Assembly: GCA_015231995.1 (NCBI GenBank)
Contig: JADGAO010000016.1
Coordinates: forward strand, 1-24,499
Length of the DNA stretch: 24,499 bases
Reading direction: 5' to 3'
Source of the DNA: Nitrospinota bacterium
GTDB taxonomy: Bacteria; Nitrospinota_A; UBA7883; JACRLM01
Below are positions 8,258-15,563 of this stretch, one piece after another; within the stretch, counting starts at the first letter, position 1, and each line of letters begins with the position of its first letter. A model generated the notes under the pieces. It was not told the DNA's origin, did not search any database, and was given only the letters and a program-made list of their open reading frames with translations. The position numbers and the translations under genes are program-made.

Positions 8258-9661
8258 ATGTCAGAAGAGATCATGTACACGCTTAAGACTTCCGAAATGC
8301 CCAAACAATGGTACAACGTGCTGGCGGACATGCCGAACGTCCCACAGCCCCCGCTCCATCCCGGCACGGGCCAGCCGATCGGCCCGCAAGACCTGGCTCC
8401 GCTATTCCCTATGGCTCTCATCGAGCAGGAGGTGAGCGCGGAGCGGTGGATAGACATACCCCAGGAGGTGCTGGACATCTACGCCCTGTGGCGTCCGTCG
8501 CCCCTTCACAGGGCCAGAAGGCTGGAAAAGGTCTTGGGCACGCCCGCCAAAATATTCTATAAATACGAAGGCGGCTCTCCGGCAGGAAGCCACAAACCCA
8601 ATACCGCAGTGGCCCAGGCTTACTACAATAAAAAAGCCGGGATAAAGAAAATCGCCACAGAGACCGGCGCGGGTCAGTGGGGTTCGGCCATGTCGCTGGC
8701 CTGCAACATGTTCGGGCTGGAGCTTCTGGTCTACATGGTCAAAGTCAGCTACGAGCAGAAACCGTACCGCCGGTCCATGATCCAGACATGGGGCGGGAAG
8801 GTCATCGCAAGCCCGTCGAACACAACCAACGCCGGACGCAAGATACTGGAGAAATACCCCAATTCCACCGGCAGTCTCGGCATAGCCATCTCCGAAGCCG
8901 TTGAAGTGGCCGCCACCAACGCCGACACGAACTATGCGCTTGGTAGCGTGCTCAACCATGTGTTATTGCACCAGACCGTCATAGGGCTTGAGGCGCAGAA
9001 ACAGATGCAGATGGCCGGGGCGTACCCGGATGTTGTCATCGGCTGTTGCGGCGGCGGGTCCAACTTCGGCGGTATCGCCCACCCGTATGTGGCCGACAAG
9101 GCGCATGGCAAGAAAGTCCGCATCGTTTCGGTGGAGCCTGCCTCCTGCCCGTCGCTGACCAAGGGGATATACGCCTACGACTTCGGCGACACGGCGCAGT
9201 TGACCCCGCTCATTCCGTCGTTCACGCTTGGGCACGACTTCGTGCCGCCGGGCATCCACGCAGGCGGATTGCGCTATCACTCTGTTGCGCCGATAACCAG
9301 CCAGCTTTACCTTGACGACGTGATCGAGGCGGCGTCCTACCCGCAGTTGGAGTGTTTCGAGGCGGCGGTGACGTTTGCGCGGTCGGAGGGGATAATCCCC
9401 GCGCCCGAATCGTCCCACGCGATACGGCACGCCATAGTCGAGGCCCGCAACGCCAAGGAAGAGGGTAAAGAGAGGGTCATTCTTTTCAACCTCAGCGGGC
9501 ACGGCCATTTCGACATGGGCGCATACGACAACTACTTCGCCGGCAAACTTATTGACGACAGCATGGACGAAGCCGGTATCGAACGGGCGCTCAAGGCCAT
9601 CGAGCCGCTTCCCAAACCGAAGGGTTACACCGGAAGGCCCAAGGGAGTTGTGGCGGTTTAG
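8258..9661 (+). CDS. trpB2: Tryptophan synthase beta chain-like, TrpB2 type
   Basis: This PLP enzyme of 467 residues is expected to condense indole and serine (or phosphoserine in some TrpB2) to tryptophan. Lys113 in GSHKPNTA is the Schiff-base lysine, ETGAGQWG carries the catalytic Glu, and GGGSN (265-269) grips the PLP phosphate. The long N-terminus (LFPMALIEQEVS, RPSPLHRA) and the overall length mark the TrpB2 subgroup rather than TrpB1. An excellent ribosome binding site, AAGGAG, lies 5 bases before the ATG. No trpA or other trp gene is nearby, which is common for TrpB2, thought to salvage indole or act independently of TrpA. Whether a TrpB1 exists elsewhere cannot be judged here. Confidence 0.94.
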   Translation: MSEEIMYTLKTSEMPKQWYNVLADMPNVPQPPLHPGTGQPIGPQDLAPLFPMALIEQEVSAERWIDIPQEVLDIYALWRPSPLHRARRLEKVLGTPAKIFYKYEGGSPAGSHKPNTAVAQAYYNKKAGIKKIATETGAGQWGSAMSLACNMFGLELLVYMVKVSYEQKPYRRSMIQTWGGKVIASPSNTTNAGRKILEKYPNSTGSLGIAISEAVEVAATNADTNYALGSVLNHVLLHQTVIGLEAQKQMQMAGAYPDVVIGCCGGGSNFGGIAHPYVADKAHGKKVRIVSVEPASCPSLTKGIYAYDFGDTAQLTPLIPSFTLGHDFVPPGIHAGGLRYHSVAPITSQLYLDDVIEAASYPQLECFEAAVTFARSEGIIPAPESSHAIRHAIVEARNAKEEGKERVILFNLSGHGHFDMGAYDNYFAGKLIDDSMDEAGIERALKAIEPLPKPKGYTGRPKGVVAV

Positions 9662-9672
9662 GTGTTTTTGTA

Positions 9673-9830
9673 GGGGCGCGGCATGCCGCGCCCCTCTTCA
9701 CCCTCGCCCCACTTGCGGGGAGAGGGTGGACAAACCCAAGCCCCCCTGACAAGGGGGGTGGCCGAAGGCCGGGGGGTTAGCTAAAGAAACCCCCGTTCGC
9801 CGCTGGCTCACCGCCCCCTTATCAGGGGGC
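9673..9830. repeat. Cluster of GC-rich palindromes (REP-like intergenic repeats)
   Basis: The gap between trpB2 and the DUF2851 gene holds at least five inverted repeats: a perfect 22-base palindrome at 9673-9694; CCCTCGCCCC/GGGGAGAGGG at 9701-9726; CCCCCC/GGGGGG around TGACAA at 9741-9758; GGGGGTT/AACCCCC at 9772-9794; and GCCCCCT/AGGGGGC around TATC at 9813-9830. None has a following T-tract on the plus strand. The mixture looks like dispersed genomic repeat units nested into one spot. Copy number elsewhere is unknown. Confidence 0.7.
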
Positions 9831-9865
9831 CTAAGAACGTTTCTTTCTGAAAGGGGCGTCTATTA

Positions 9866-11395
9866 ATGTTCTCCCGCCTCTATCTCGACCTAGCATCCGA
9901 AACCCCAATCACCGTCAGGGAAAACGACAAACCGACTCTCGCTCCTCCCGCCAAATCGGGCAGGGTCAACGAGGATGTGGTCAAGGCGATATGGCTCGAA
10001 CAACCCTGGGGAGCCAATCCCGTCCGCGACGTAAAAGGAAGACGGGTGGAGATTCTGTCTCCCGGTTGGCTTAACGGCGGCGCGGGGCCGGACTTCCGAA
10101 ACGCTATCTATAAAGTTGACGGCGGGCCGTTGGTCAAAGGCGATGTGGAGATACATGTCCGTTCCTCCGACTGGGCGCGGCATGGGCATCACAAAGACCC
10201 TGCGTACGACGCCGTGGGGCTTCATGTAGTGCTTTACAGCGATGCGAAAGGGGTGGAGAAGCTCGCCCGTTCCGCCTTCCCTGCGCTGGAGATAGAGCTT
10301 GCTCCAGTCTGTTCCGCCGCCATTGACCGGATAAGAACCCAAACCCCGCTCGACCCGTCTCACGTCAATTTCGCGTTGATAACCGGCAAATGCGCCGCCG
10401 TCTTCAAAGAGCTTGGGGAAGATAAAGCGATGACACTGCTCGACGCCGCTGGGGAGGGGAGGTGCGACCTGAAGTCCCGCCGTTACACGGAGGCGATGAA
10501 ACGCGGCGATGGGGCGCGTGAGCTTTACGCTGGAATCATGGAGTCGCTCGGTTACAGCGCGTTCAAGGCGCAGTTTGCAAGGCTTGCCGCCGCTGTCCCT
10601 GTAGAGAGGCTTAAAGAAACGCTCGACGGCGTTCCGTGGCGGAGTAGGCGGATAATGTTGCAGTGCGCCCTTTTTGGAGTGGCCGGGCTTTTGCCGGACG
10701 CGTCCATTCTCAAGCTGGAGCCGGAAGACGAGACTGCGGGATACGTGGCCAAACTGCGCGAAGCATGGTCGCACGTCTCTGGAAAATTCGATTTCAAACC
10801 GGAAATATCGCCCGGCGAATGGAGATTGGCCGGAACAAGGCCCGCCAATTATCCAATTGGAAGGATCGCCGGGATAGCCTGTTTCCTGTCCGCTCATATT
10901 GACGATGACATGGAGACTCTTTTCTTGCGAGCGTTGGACGGGATGGGGGATGGCGGCGGAGGCGGCTCTGCGAAACGCGGGATCGAAAAAGTCGAAACAC
11001 TTTTCGAAACGCCGCCGGAAGAGTACATGGCGACCCATTACACGATTGGAGGTAAAAAGCTTTCGCGGCCCCGGAGCTTGATCGGGACGGACAGGGTGAC
11101 GGCGATGATGATTAACGTGATCATCCCATACATGCTGGCGCGTGCGCGGCGCATTAAAAGCGCGGCGGAGGAAGAGACGATACGCCGGATATACCACGCT
11201 ATCCCTCCCGGCCAGTCCAACTGCGTCGTCGGTTTCATGGCCGACAGGCTCTCCTCCGCATTTTCCAAAAAAGAGCTTATTTGCAAAACGCCTCGCCAGC
11301 AGGGGCTTATCCAGATATACGCCGACTATTGCACAGCCAACGGGAAAGGGTGCGAGGATTGCGGGTTCCTGAAATATATCGGGAAGCTGGGATAA
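9866..11395 (+). CDS. DUF2851 family protein with possible nuclease-like core and Cys4 tail
   Basis: The 509-residue protein of unknown function matches the DUF2851 pattern as I recall it: PGWLNGGAGPDFRNA (residues 66-80), GDVEIHVRSSDW (92-103), HGHHKDPAYDAV, and a Cys-rich C-terminus. PD at 75-76 followed by E95-x-H97 resembles the PD-(D/E)xK nuclease layout with His in place of Lys. Cys473, Cys489, Cys496 and Cys499 (C-x15-C-x6-C-x2-C) could hold an Fe-S cluster or zinc. Both readings are inference. The ATG at 9866 has AAGGGG nine bases upstream. It stands as a single gene between the palindrome cluster and the gap promoter. No signal peptide is seen, so it is probably cytoplasmic. Confidence 0.85.
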   Translation: MFSRLYLDLASETPITVRENDKPTLAPPAKSGRVNEDVVKAIWLEQPWGANPVRDVKGRRVEILSPGWLNGGAGPDFRNAIYKVDGGPLVKGDVEIHVRSSDWARHGHHKDPAYDAVGLHVVLYSDAKGVEKLARSAFPALEIELAPVCSAAIDRIRTQTPLDPSHVNFALITGKCAAVFKELGEDKAMTLLDAAGEGRCDLKSRRYTEAMKRGDGARELYAGIMESLGYSAFKAQFARLAAAVPVERLKETLDGVPWRSRRIMLQCALFGVAGLLPDASILKLEPEDETAGYVAKLREAWSHVSGKFDFKPEISPGEWRLAGTRPANYPIGRIAGIACFLSAHIDDDMETLFLRALDGMGDGGGGGSAKRGIEKVETLFETPPEEYMATHYTIGGKKLSRPRSLIGTDRVTAMMINVIIPYMLARARRIKSAAEEETIRRIYHAIPPGQSNCVVGFMADRLSSAFSKKELICKTPRQQGLIQIYADYCTANGKGCEDCGFLKYIGKLG

Positions 11396-11431
11396 TCCGC
11401 GCGCCGGACGTTACACTCCCATTCATCCCCG

Positions 11432-11459
11432 TTGACTTAAACCGGTGGTGGAATATACT
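11432..11459 (+). promoter_or_regulatory. Sigma70-type promoter for gap-pgk
   Basis: TTGACT (11432-11437) and TATACT (11454-11459) are spaced by 16 bases, about 60 bases before the gap ATG. This is a good housekeeping promoter for the glycolytic run. Confidence 0.65.
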
Positions 11460-11519
11460 TTGTGCTTAGGTGGTGAGAGGGCAACCCCTTATTTTTTTCA
11501 ACCGGGAGGATTTTAAGCC

Positions 11520-12527
11520 ATGGCCGTTAAAGTAGGCATCAACGGGTTCGGCAGGATCGGCAGGAATTTTTTCAGAACCTGCAAGGGCCATTCGGATATA
11601 CAGATAGTCGCCATAAACGACATTACGGACGCGAAAACCCTCGCCCATCTTCTTAAATACGATTCCACCTTCGGCATATACGACGCTGACGTGAAGGCCG
11701 TCGACAACTCTTTGGTCGTGGACGGGGTCACCATCAGGGTCACCGCAGAGAAAGACCCCACAAAGCTTCCGTGGAAAGAGATGGGCGTGAGCGTCGTGGT
11801 GGAGTCCACCGGGCATTTCACCAAACGCGCCGACGCGGCCAAACACCTGGAAGCCGGCGCGAAGAAGGTGATAATCTCCGCCCCCGCCAAGGACGAAGAC
11901 ATCACGATAGTGCTCGGCGTCAACGACGGCAAATACGACCCGGCCAAACATCACGTCATATCCAACGCCTCCTGCACCACCAACTGCCTTGCGCCGGTGG
12001 CGAAGGTTTTGCTGGAGACCTGCGGGATTGTCAACGGCCTGATGACCACCATCCACAGCTACACCAACGACCAGCGCATACTCGACCTGCCGCACAGCGA
12101 CCTTCGCAGGGCGCGCGCGGCGGCCCTTTCGATGATCCCGACGACCACCGGCGCGGCCAAGGCCGTCTCGCTGGTTCTGCCGCAGTTAAAAGGCAAGCTC
12201 GACGGGCTGGCCATCCGCGTGCCAACTCCCAACGTCTCGCTTGTAGACCTGACATGCGTGGCGGAGAGGGAAACTTCGGCGGAGAAAATAAACGCCGCCG
12301 TCAAAGCCGCTTCCGAGGGGCCGCTCAAGGGGATACTCGAATATTGCGACCTCCCGCTCGTCTCCAGGGATTTCAACGGCAATCCGGCTTCCTCCATCTT
12401 CGATTCCGACCTCACCCGCGTCATCGAGGGGAAGACCGTGAAGGTGATGGCCTGGTACGACAACGAATGGGGTTATTCGTGCAGGGTGCGCGACCTGATA
12501 AAGCTCATGGTCTCCAAGGGTATCTGA
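11520..12527 (+). CDS. gap: Type I glyceraldehyde-3-phosphate dehydrogenase
   Basis: The enzyme oxidises glyceraldehyde-3-phosphate to 1,3-bisphosphoglycerate with NAD(P) in the cytoplasm. The 335-residue product opens with the Rossmann motif GINGFGRIGR. The catalytic Cys152 lies in NASCTTNCLAP, and the family's C-terminal WYDNEWGYSCRV is present. GGGAGGA nine bases before the ATG is a strong ribosome binding site. It is first in the order gap-pgk-tpiA-secG, a common bacterial glycolytic arrangement, and is preceded by a good promoter. Confidence 0.98.
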   Translation: MAVKVGINGFGRIGRNFFRTCKGHSDIQIVAINDITDAKTLAHLLKYDSTFGIYDADVKAVDNSLVVDGVTIRVTAEKDPTKLPWKEMGVSVVVESTGHFTKRADAAKHLEAGAKKVIISAPAKDEDITIVLGVNDGKYDPAKHHVISNASCTTNCLAPVAKVLLETCGIVNGLMTTIHSYTNDQRILDLPHSDLRRARAAALSMIPTTTGAAKAVSLVLPQLKGKLDGLAIRVPTPNVSLVDLTCVAERETSAEKINAAVKAASEGPLKGILEYCDLPLVSRDFNGNPASSIFDSDLTRVIEGKTVKVMAWYDNEWGYSCRVRDLIKLMVSKGI

Positions 12528-12545
12528 CGCGAGGGAATTACGGAT

Positions 12546-12572
12546 GGGCGGGCCTCGTTTACGGGGCCGCCC
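12546..12572 (+). promoter_or_regulatory. GC-rich hairpin between gap and pgk
   Basis: GGGCGG and GGCCGCCC arms pair across a six-base loop with one bulged G. No U-tract follows. It lies in the 67-bp gap between gap and pgk and may act in mRNA processing or differential stability of the gap message. The role is inferred. Confidence 0.45.
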
Positions 12573-12594
12573 GGACTTAAATGGGGGGCGTTCG

Positions 12595-13779
12595 ATGGAC
12601 AAGCTTGCGATTGACGAAATCGAACTTAAAGGAAAGCGCGTATTCATACGGGTGGACTTCAACGTCCCGCTCGAAAACGGCAGGGTTACGGACGAAACCC
12701 GGATAAGAGAGGCCGTCCCGACCATAAAATACGCGGCGGAAAAAGGGGCGAAGGTCATCGTCGCCTCTCATCTTGGCAGGCCCAAGGGCGTTACGCCGGA
12801 GTTCACGCTTAAACAGGTCATCGAGGTTTTTAGCAGGCTGTTGGGCAAACCCGTGGCTTTCGCGGAAGACTGCGTGGGGGAGAAGGCAGAATCCGCCGTT
12901 TCCGCGCTGAAAGACGGAGAGGTACTGCTGTTGGAAAACGTCCGCTTCCACAAGGAAGAGGAGAAGAACGACGAAGAGTTTTCCAAAAAGCTGGCGCGGC
13001 TCGCCGACGTTTATGTGAACGACGCTTTCGGCACGGCCCATCGCGCACATGGTTCCACGGAAGGGATAACTAAATTCGTAAAACCCGCCGTAGCCGGGTT
13101 CCTGATGAAAAAAGAGATCGAGTATTTCAACAAATCCATGACCCGGCCCGACCATCCGCTGGCCGTGGTGTTGGGCGGGGCGAAGGCGTCCACAAAGCTT
13201 GCGGTAATCGAGCATCTGCTCGACAAATGCGACATCATGGTAATCGGCGGCGGAATGGCTTTCACGTTTCTGAAGGCGCAGGGGCTTGAGGTGGGCAAAA
13301 ACATTCTCGAAGCCGACATGGTGGAGAAGGTGGCCGGGATACTGGCCAAAGCAAAACAAAAAGGGGTAAAACTTTACCTGCCGGTGGATTTCGTGGTGGC
13401 GGAAAAAATCGAAGACGGCATACCCGTCGAGCTTGTCACAAGCCAGAGCCTTCCGCCGGACAAGGTGGCCCCGGACATAGGCCCGGCCACGATAGCCCTG
13501 TTCAACCTCGCGCTCAAACCGGCCAAGACGATCATCTGGAACGGGCCGATGGGTGTGTTCGAGAAAAAGACATTCGCCGCCGGGACGATGGCGATGGCCC
13601 GCTATATCGCAGGCTCCGGCGCTTTGACGGTGGTTGGCGGGGGGGATTCGGTGACGGCTGTCGAAGAGGCCGGGTTGACGGCGAAAATGAGTTTCATATC
13701 GACGGGCGGCGGGGCGTTCCTGGAGCTTTTGGAGGGGAAGACCCTGCCTGGCCTTGCGGCGCTGACTGACAGGGGATGA
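12595..13779 (+). CDS. pgk: Phosphoglycerate kinase
   Basis: Pgk makes ATP from 1,3-bisphosphoglycerate. The 394-residue length is normal. Signatures in order are RVDFNVP, SHLGRP, NDAFGTAHRAH, GGAKASTKL, GGGMAFTFL, WNGPMGVFE, GGGDSVTA and the terminal STGGGAFLELLEGKTLPG. The frame opens earlier at 12544, but the ATG at 12595, preceded by a G-rich ribosome binding site, gives the normal N-terminus. Its last 74 bases are repeated directly at 14395-14468, downstream of a toxin-antitoxin pair. The complete gene may therefore end in a copy of its own 3' end that arrived with the insertion. Confidence 0.98.
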   Translation: MDKLAIDEIELKGKRVFIRVDFNVPLENGRVTDETRIREAVPTIKYAAEKGAKVIVASHLGRPKGVTPEFTLKQVIEVFSRLLGKPVAFAEDCVGEKAESAVSALKDGEVLLLENVRFHKEEEKNDEEFSKKLARLADVYVNDAFGTAHRAHGSTEGITKFVKPAVAGFLMKKEIEYFNKSMTRPDHPLAVVLGGAKASTKLAVIEHLLDKCDIMVIGGGMAFTFLKAQGLEVGKNILEADMVEKVAGILAKAKQKGVKLYLPVDFVVAEKIEDGIPVELVTSQSLPPDKVAPDIGPATIALFNLALKPAKTIIWNGPMGVFEKKTFAAGTMAMARYIAGSGALTVVGGGDSVTAVEEAGLTAKMSFISTGGGAFLELLEGKTLPGLAALTDRG

Positions 13780-13780
13780 G
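13707..13780 (+). repeat. Direct repeat copy 1: 3' end of pgk
   Basis: These 74 bases, ending one base past the pgk stop codon, recur at 14395-14468 with a single difference (T at 13767, G at 14455). That changes a Thr codon from ACT to ACG without changing the protein. Similarity ends abruptly on both sides. The two copies bracket the TA pair like attachment-site repeats. Confidence 0.95.
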
Positions 13781-13827
13781 CCGATCTTGCTTAGTTGATA
13801 TTACCGCCATGCTAAAATGAGTTAGCG

Positions 13828-14112
13828 TTGAAGATAGAGCGGCTGATCTGGATTGAAGAAATCGTTGAGAAACTACGATGGAAACACCGGGTTGATCAAG
13901 ATGAAGTACGGGAGACGCTGGCCAACCGCCCTCGCTTCAGATTTGTCGAAAAAGGGCATCGTGACGGCGAGAATATATATTCAGCGTTGGGAAGAACATA
14001 TGAAGGCAGGCGCCTTATCATCTTTTTCGTTTATAAAAAAGAAGGCGAAGCGTTGATTTTATCCGCCAGGGATATGACGGAATCCGAGAGAAAGAGATAT
14101 GAGAAGAAGTAA
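13828..14112 (+). CDS. BrnT-like toxin of a type II toxin-antitoxin pair
   Basis: The 94-residue protein resembles the BrnT/DUF4258-like group of RelE-fold RNases. Visible features are WKHRVDQDEVRE, a central RFVEKGHRDGENIYSALGR, and the SARDMTESERKRYEKK ending typical of this group. The only upstream start in frame is the TTG at 13828. It has no clear ribosome binding site, and an extended -10-like TGCTAAAAT ends ten bases before it, so a leaderless message is possible. The toxin overlaps the antitoxin gene by 14 bp. The pair sits between two copies of the pgk 3' end and separates pgk from tpiA. The toxic target is probably mRNA, inferred from the family. Confidence 0.8.
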   Translation: MKIERLIWIEEIVEKLRWKHRVDQDEVRETLANRPRFRFVEKGHRDGENIYSALGRTYEGRRLIIFFVYKKEGEALILSARDMTESERKRYEKK

Positions 14113-14362
14113 AAGTTCCATATCTAAAGCGGCGTCCTATAAAGAAATGGGCGATTTTTGGGATACGCATGACCTGTCGGATTATTGGGACAAAACCGTG
14201 GAAGCTGCGTTTGACGTGGATGTTAAATCCGAAACGGTTTTTTGCGCTGTTGATATGAAGTTGGCCGGGCAGGTTGAGGCGGTAGCCCACAAGCGTGGTG
14301 TTTCCGCAGATACTCTTATAAACCTGTGGATACAGGAGAAGCTTCAGGAGCGGAAAGCCTGA
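14099..14362 (+). CDS. CopG/BrnA-type antitoxin
   Basis: The 87-residue protein has the form of antitoxins paired with this toxin group. An N-terminal stretch with EMGDFWDTHDLSDYW likely binds and blocks the toxin. A C-terminal ribbon-helix-helix-like segment (VFCAVDMKLAGQVEAVAHKR, then VSADTLINLWIQEKL) likely binds DNA and autorepresses the operon. The ATG overlaps the toxin's 3' end and has a purine-rich GAGAGAAAGAG ribosome binding site within the toxin gene, so translation is coupled. The toxin-first order is usual for brnTA-type modules. The family assignment is from recognised motifs; the domain roles are inferred. Confidence 0.82.
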   Translation: MRRSKSSISKAASYKEMGDFWDTHDLSDYWDKTVEAAFDVDVKSETVFCAVDMKLAGQVEAVAHKRGVSADTLINLWIQEKLQERKA

Positions 14363-14394
14363 CAGAGGCGTTAAGCAAGTGATAACATTGCGCT

Positions 14395-14468
14395 CGGCGG
14401 GGCGTTCCTGGAGCTTTTGGAGGGGAAGACCCTGCCTGGCCTTGCGGCGCTGACGGACAGGGGATGAG
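14395..14468 (+). repeat. Direct repeat copy 2: orphan pgk 3' end
   Basis: This second copy of the last 74 bases of pgk matches 73 of 74 positions and keeps the coding frame through LPGLAALTDRG and the TGA stop. It has no start and is attached to no gene. Since tpiA follows it, this may be the ancestral pgk end displaced by the insertion. It could be mistaken for a pgk pseudogene. Confidence 0.93.
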
Positions 14469-14478
14469 TGGACTTTGT

Positions 14479-14659
14479 CCCTCTTAGCAAGGAGACTCTT
14501 GCATAATCAAACGATTTTCATGTTTTGTCATCCTGAGGGAGTCCTCGACTGAAGGATCAAAGTAGAATTGAATATTCTATTTGGTAGATTCTTCGCGTTG
14601 CTCAGAATGACAATATTGTGAACGCGATGGATTATGCAAAGCTCTCATTGCCAAGAGGG
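14479..14659. mobile_element. MITE-like element, 181-bp near-symmetrical inverted repeat
   Basis: The outer 30-base ends (14479-14508 and 14630-14659) are inverted copies matching at 25 of 30 positions, both starting CCCTCTT and reaching GCATAATC. Inside lies a second inverted pair (14526-14558 and 14587-14612) built on TGTCAT-C/T-CTGAG and GAAG-G/A-ATC. The centre TAGAAT/ATTCTA pairs around a five-base loop at 14569-14573. The whole unit can fold into one long hairpin. It has no coding capacity, so it would need a transposase in trans. No clear target duplication is visible. It lies 11 bases after pgk repeat copy 2 and 52 bases before tpiA. Confidence 0.75.
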
Positions 14660-14711
14660 GGTAAAATGATGGCGCGGCAAACGGCGCCTGCAATAATAAG
14701 AGGCATATATC

Positions 14712-15479
14712 ATGGCTAGACGATTTTTCGTGGCAGGGAACTGGAAGATGAACAACACCATCGAACAGTCCGTAAACCTTGTCAACTCCCTCCAGAAGGA
14801 AATGAGGGACATGCACAAGGTGGACATAATGGTGGCTCCGCCGTTCACGGCGATAAAATCCGTTTACGACGCGCTCTCCAGCTCCTCCATACAGGTCGGC
14901 GCGCAGGACGTGTTCTGGGAAGAAAGCGGCGCCTACACGGGCGAGGTCTCCCCGATGATGCTCAAGGACGCCGGATGCAAATGGGCGATCATCGGCCATT
15001 CGGAGCGGCGCCAGTATTTCGGCGAAACGGACGATACTGTCAACCGCAAAATGAAAGCCGCGCTGGCCGCTGGCCTCAAGGCGATAGTCTGCGTGGGCGA
15101 AACTCTGGAAGAGCGCGACGCCGGCAAAGCGTTCGACGTTCTTGACCGGCAGGTGGCCGGGGCGCTGGCCGGGCTGGGCAAAGAGGATATGGATAAGATC
15201 GTTATCGCTTACGAGCCTGTGTGGGCTATCGGGACCGGGCGCAACGCCACCCCGCAACAGGCCGACGAGGCCCACGCGAAAATCCGCGCCAGGGTTGGGG
15301 AGCTTTTCGGGAGCAAAACGCCAGAGACCATGCGCGTGCTTTACGGCGGGTCAATGAAACCGGCCAACGCGCTGGAGCTTTTGAAATGCGAGAACGTGGA
15401 CGGCGGGCTGATCGGCGGGGCGAGCCTTAAGACGGCGGAATTTGCGGCCATCATCCGCGCCGCAATCGAGGCGTCGTAG
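14712..15479 (+). CDS. tpiA: Triosephosphate isomerase
   Basis: TpiA interconverts dihydroxyacetone phosphate and glyceraldehyde-3-phosphate. The 255-residue product is of normal length. The active-site residues are Asn10 and Lys12 (GNWKMN), His96 (IIGHSERR) and Glu168 (AYEPVWAIGTG), and the phosphate-binding end LYGGSMKP is present. AAGAGG eight bases before the ATG is the ribosome binding site. It should be cotranscribed with gap and pgk, but the TA pair and the MITE-like repeat now lie between pgk and tpiA, so its expression may be partly uncoupled. Confidence 0.98.
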   Translation: MARRFFVAGNWKMNNTIEQSVNLVNSLQKEMRDMHKVDIMVAPPFTAIKSVYDALSSSSIQVGAQDVFWEESGAYTGEVSPMMLKDAGCKWAIIGHSERRQYFGETDDTVNRKMKAALAAGLKAIVCVGETLEERDAGKAFDVLDRQVAGALAGLGKEDMDKIVIAYEPVWAIGTGRNATPQQADEAHAKIRARVGELFGSKTPETMRVLYGGSMKPANALELLKCENVDGGLIGGASLKTAEFAAIIRAAIEAS

Positions 15480-15498
15480 CTTTAGGTGAATTTTCCTC

Positions 15499-15528
15499 TT
15501 TACTTTCGTTGGCTGATTTGGATAGACT
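15499..15528 (+). promoter_or_regulatory. Possible weak promoter before secG
   Basis: TTTACT (15499-15504) and TAGACT (15523-15528) are 18 bases apart, 35 bases before secG. The match is weak, and secG may simply be read from upstream. Confidence 0.25.
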
Positions 15529-15563
15529 AAAAGGCTTATTAGAAGGGTAGCTTTGTTTTAAAT

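Noticed and set aside
8258..9661. Part of a tryptophan operon
   Set aside because: No trpA or other trp gene is adjacent and the protein is of the TrpB2 type, which often stands alone.
9673..9694. Perfect palindrome after trpB2 as an intrinsic terminator
   Set aside because: No T-run follows on the plus strand; it fits a dispersed palindromic repeat better.
9890..11197. 435-codon open frame on the minus strand inside the DUF2851 gene
   Set aside because: It lacks recognisable family motifs and fully overlaps a gene with clear family signatures; long antisense frames are common in GC-rich DNA.
12577..13359. 260-codon antisense frame in pgk
   Set aside because: Shadow of a conserved glycolytic gene, with no family resemblance.
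14395..14468. Second pgk gene or large pgk pseudogene
   Set aside because: Identity to pgk begins abruptly and covers only 74 bp; there is no further pgk sequence upstream of it.
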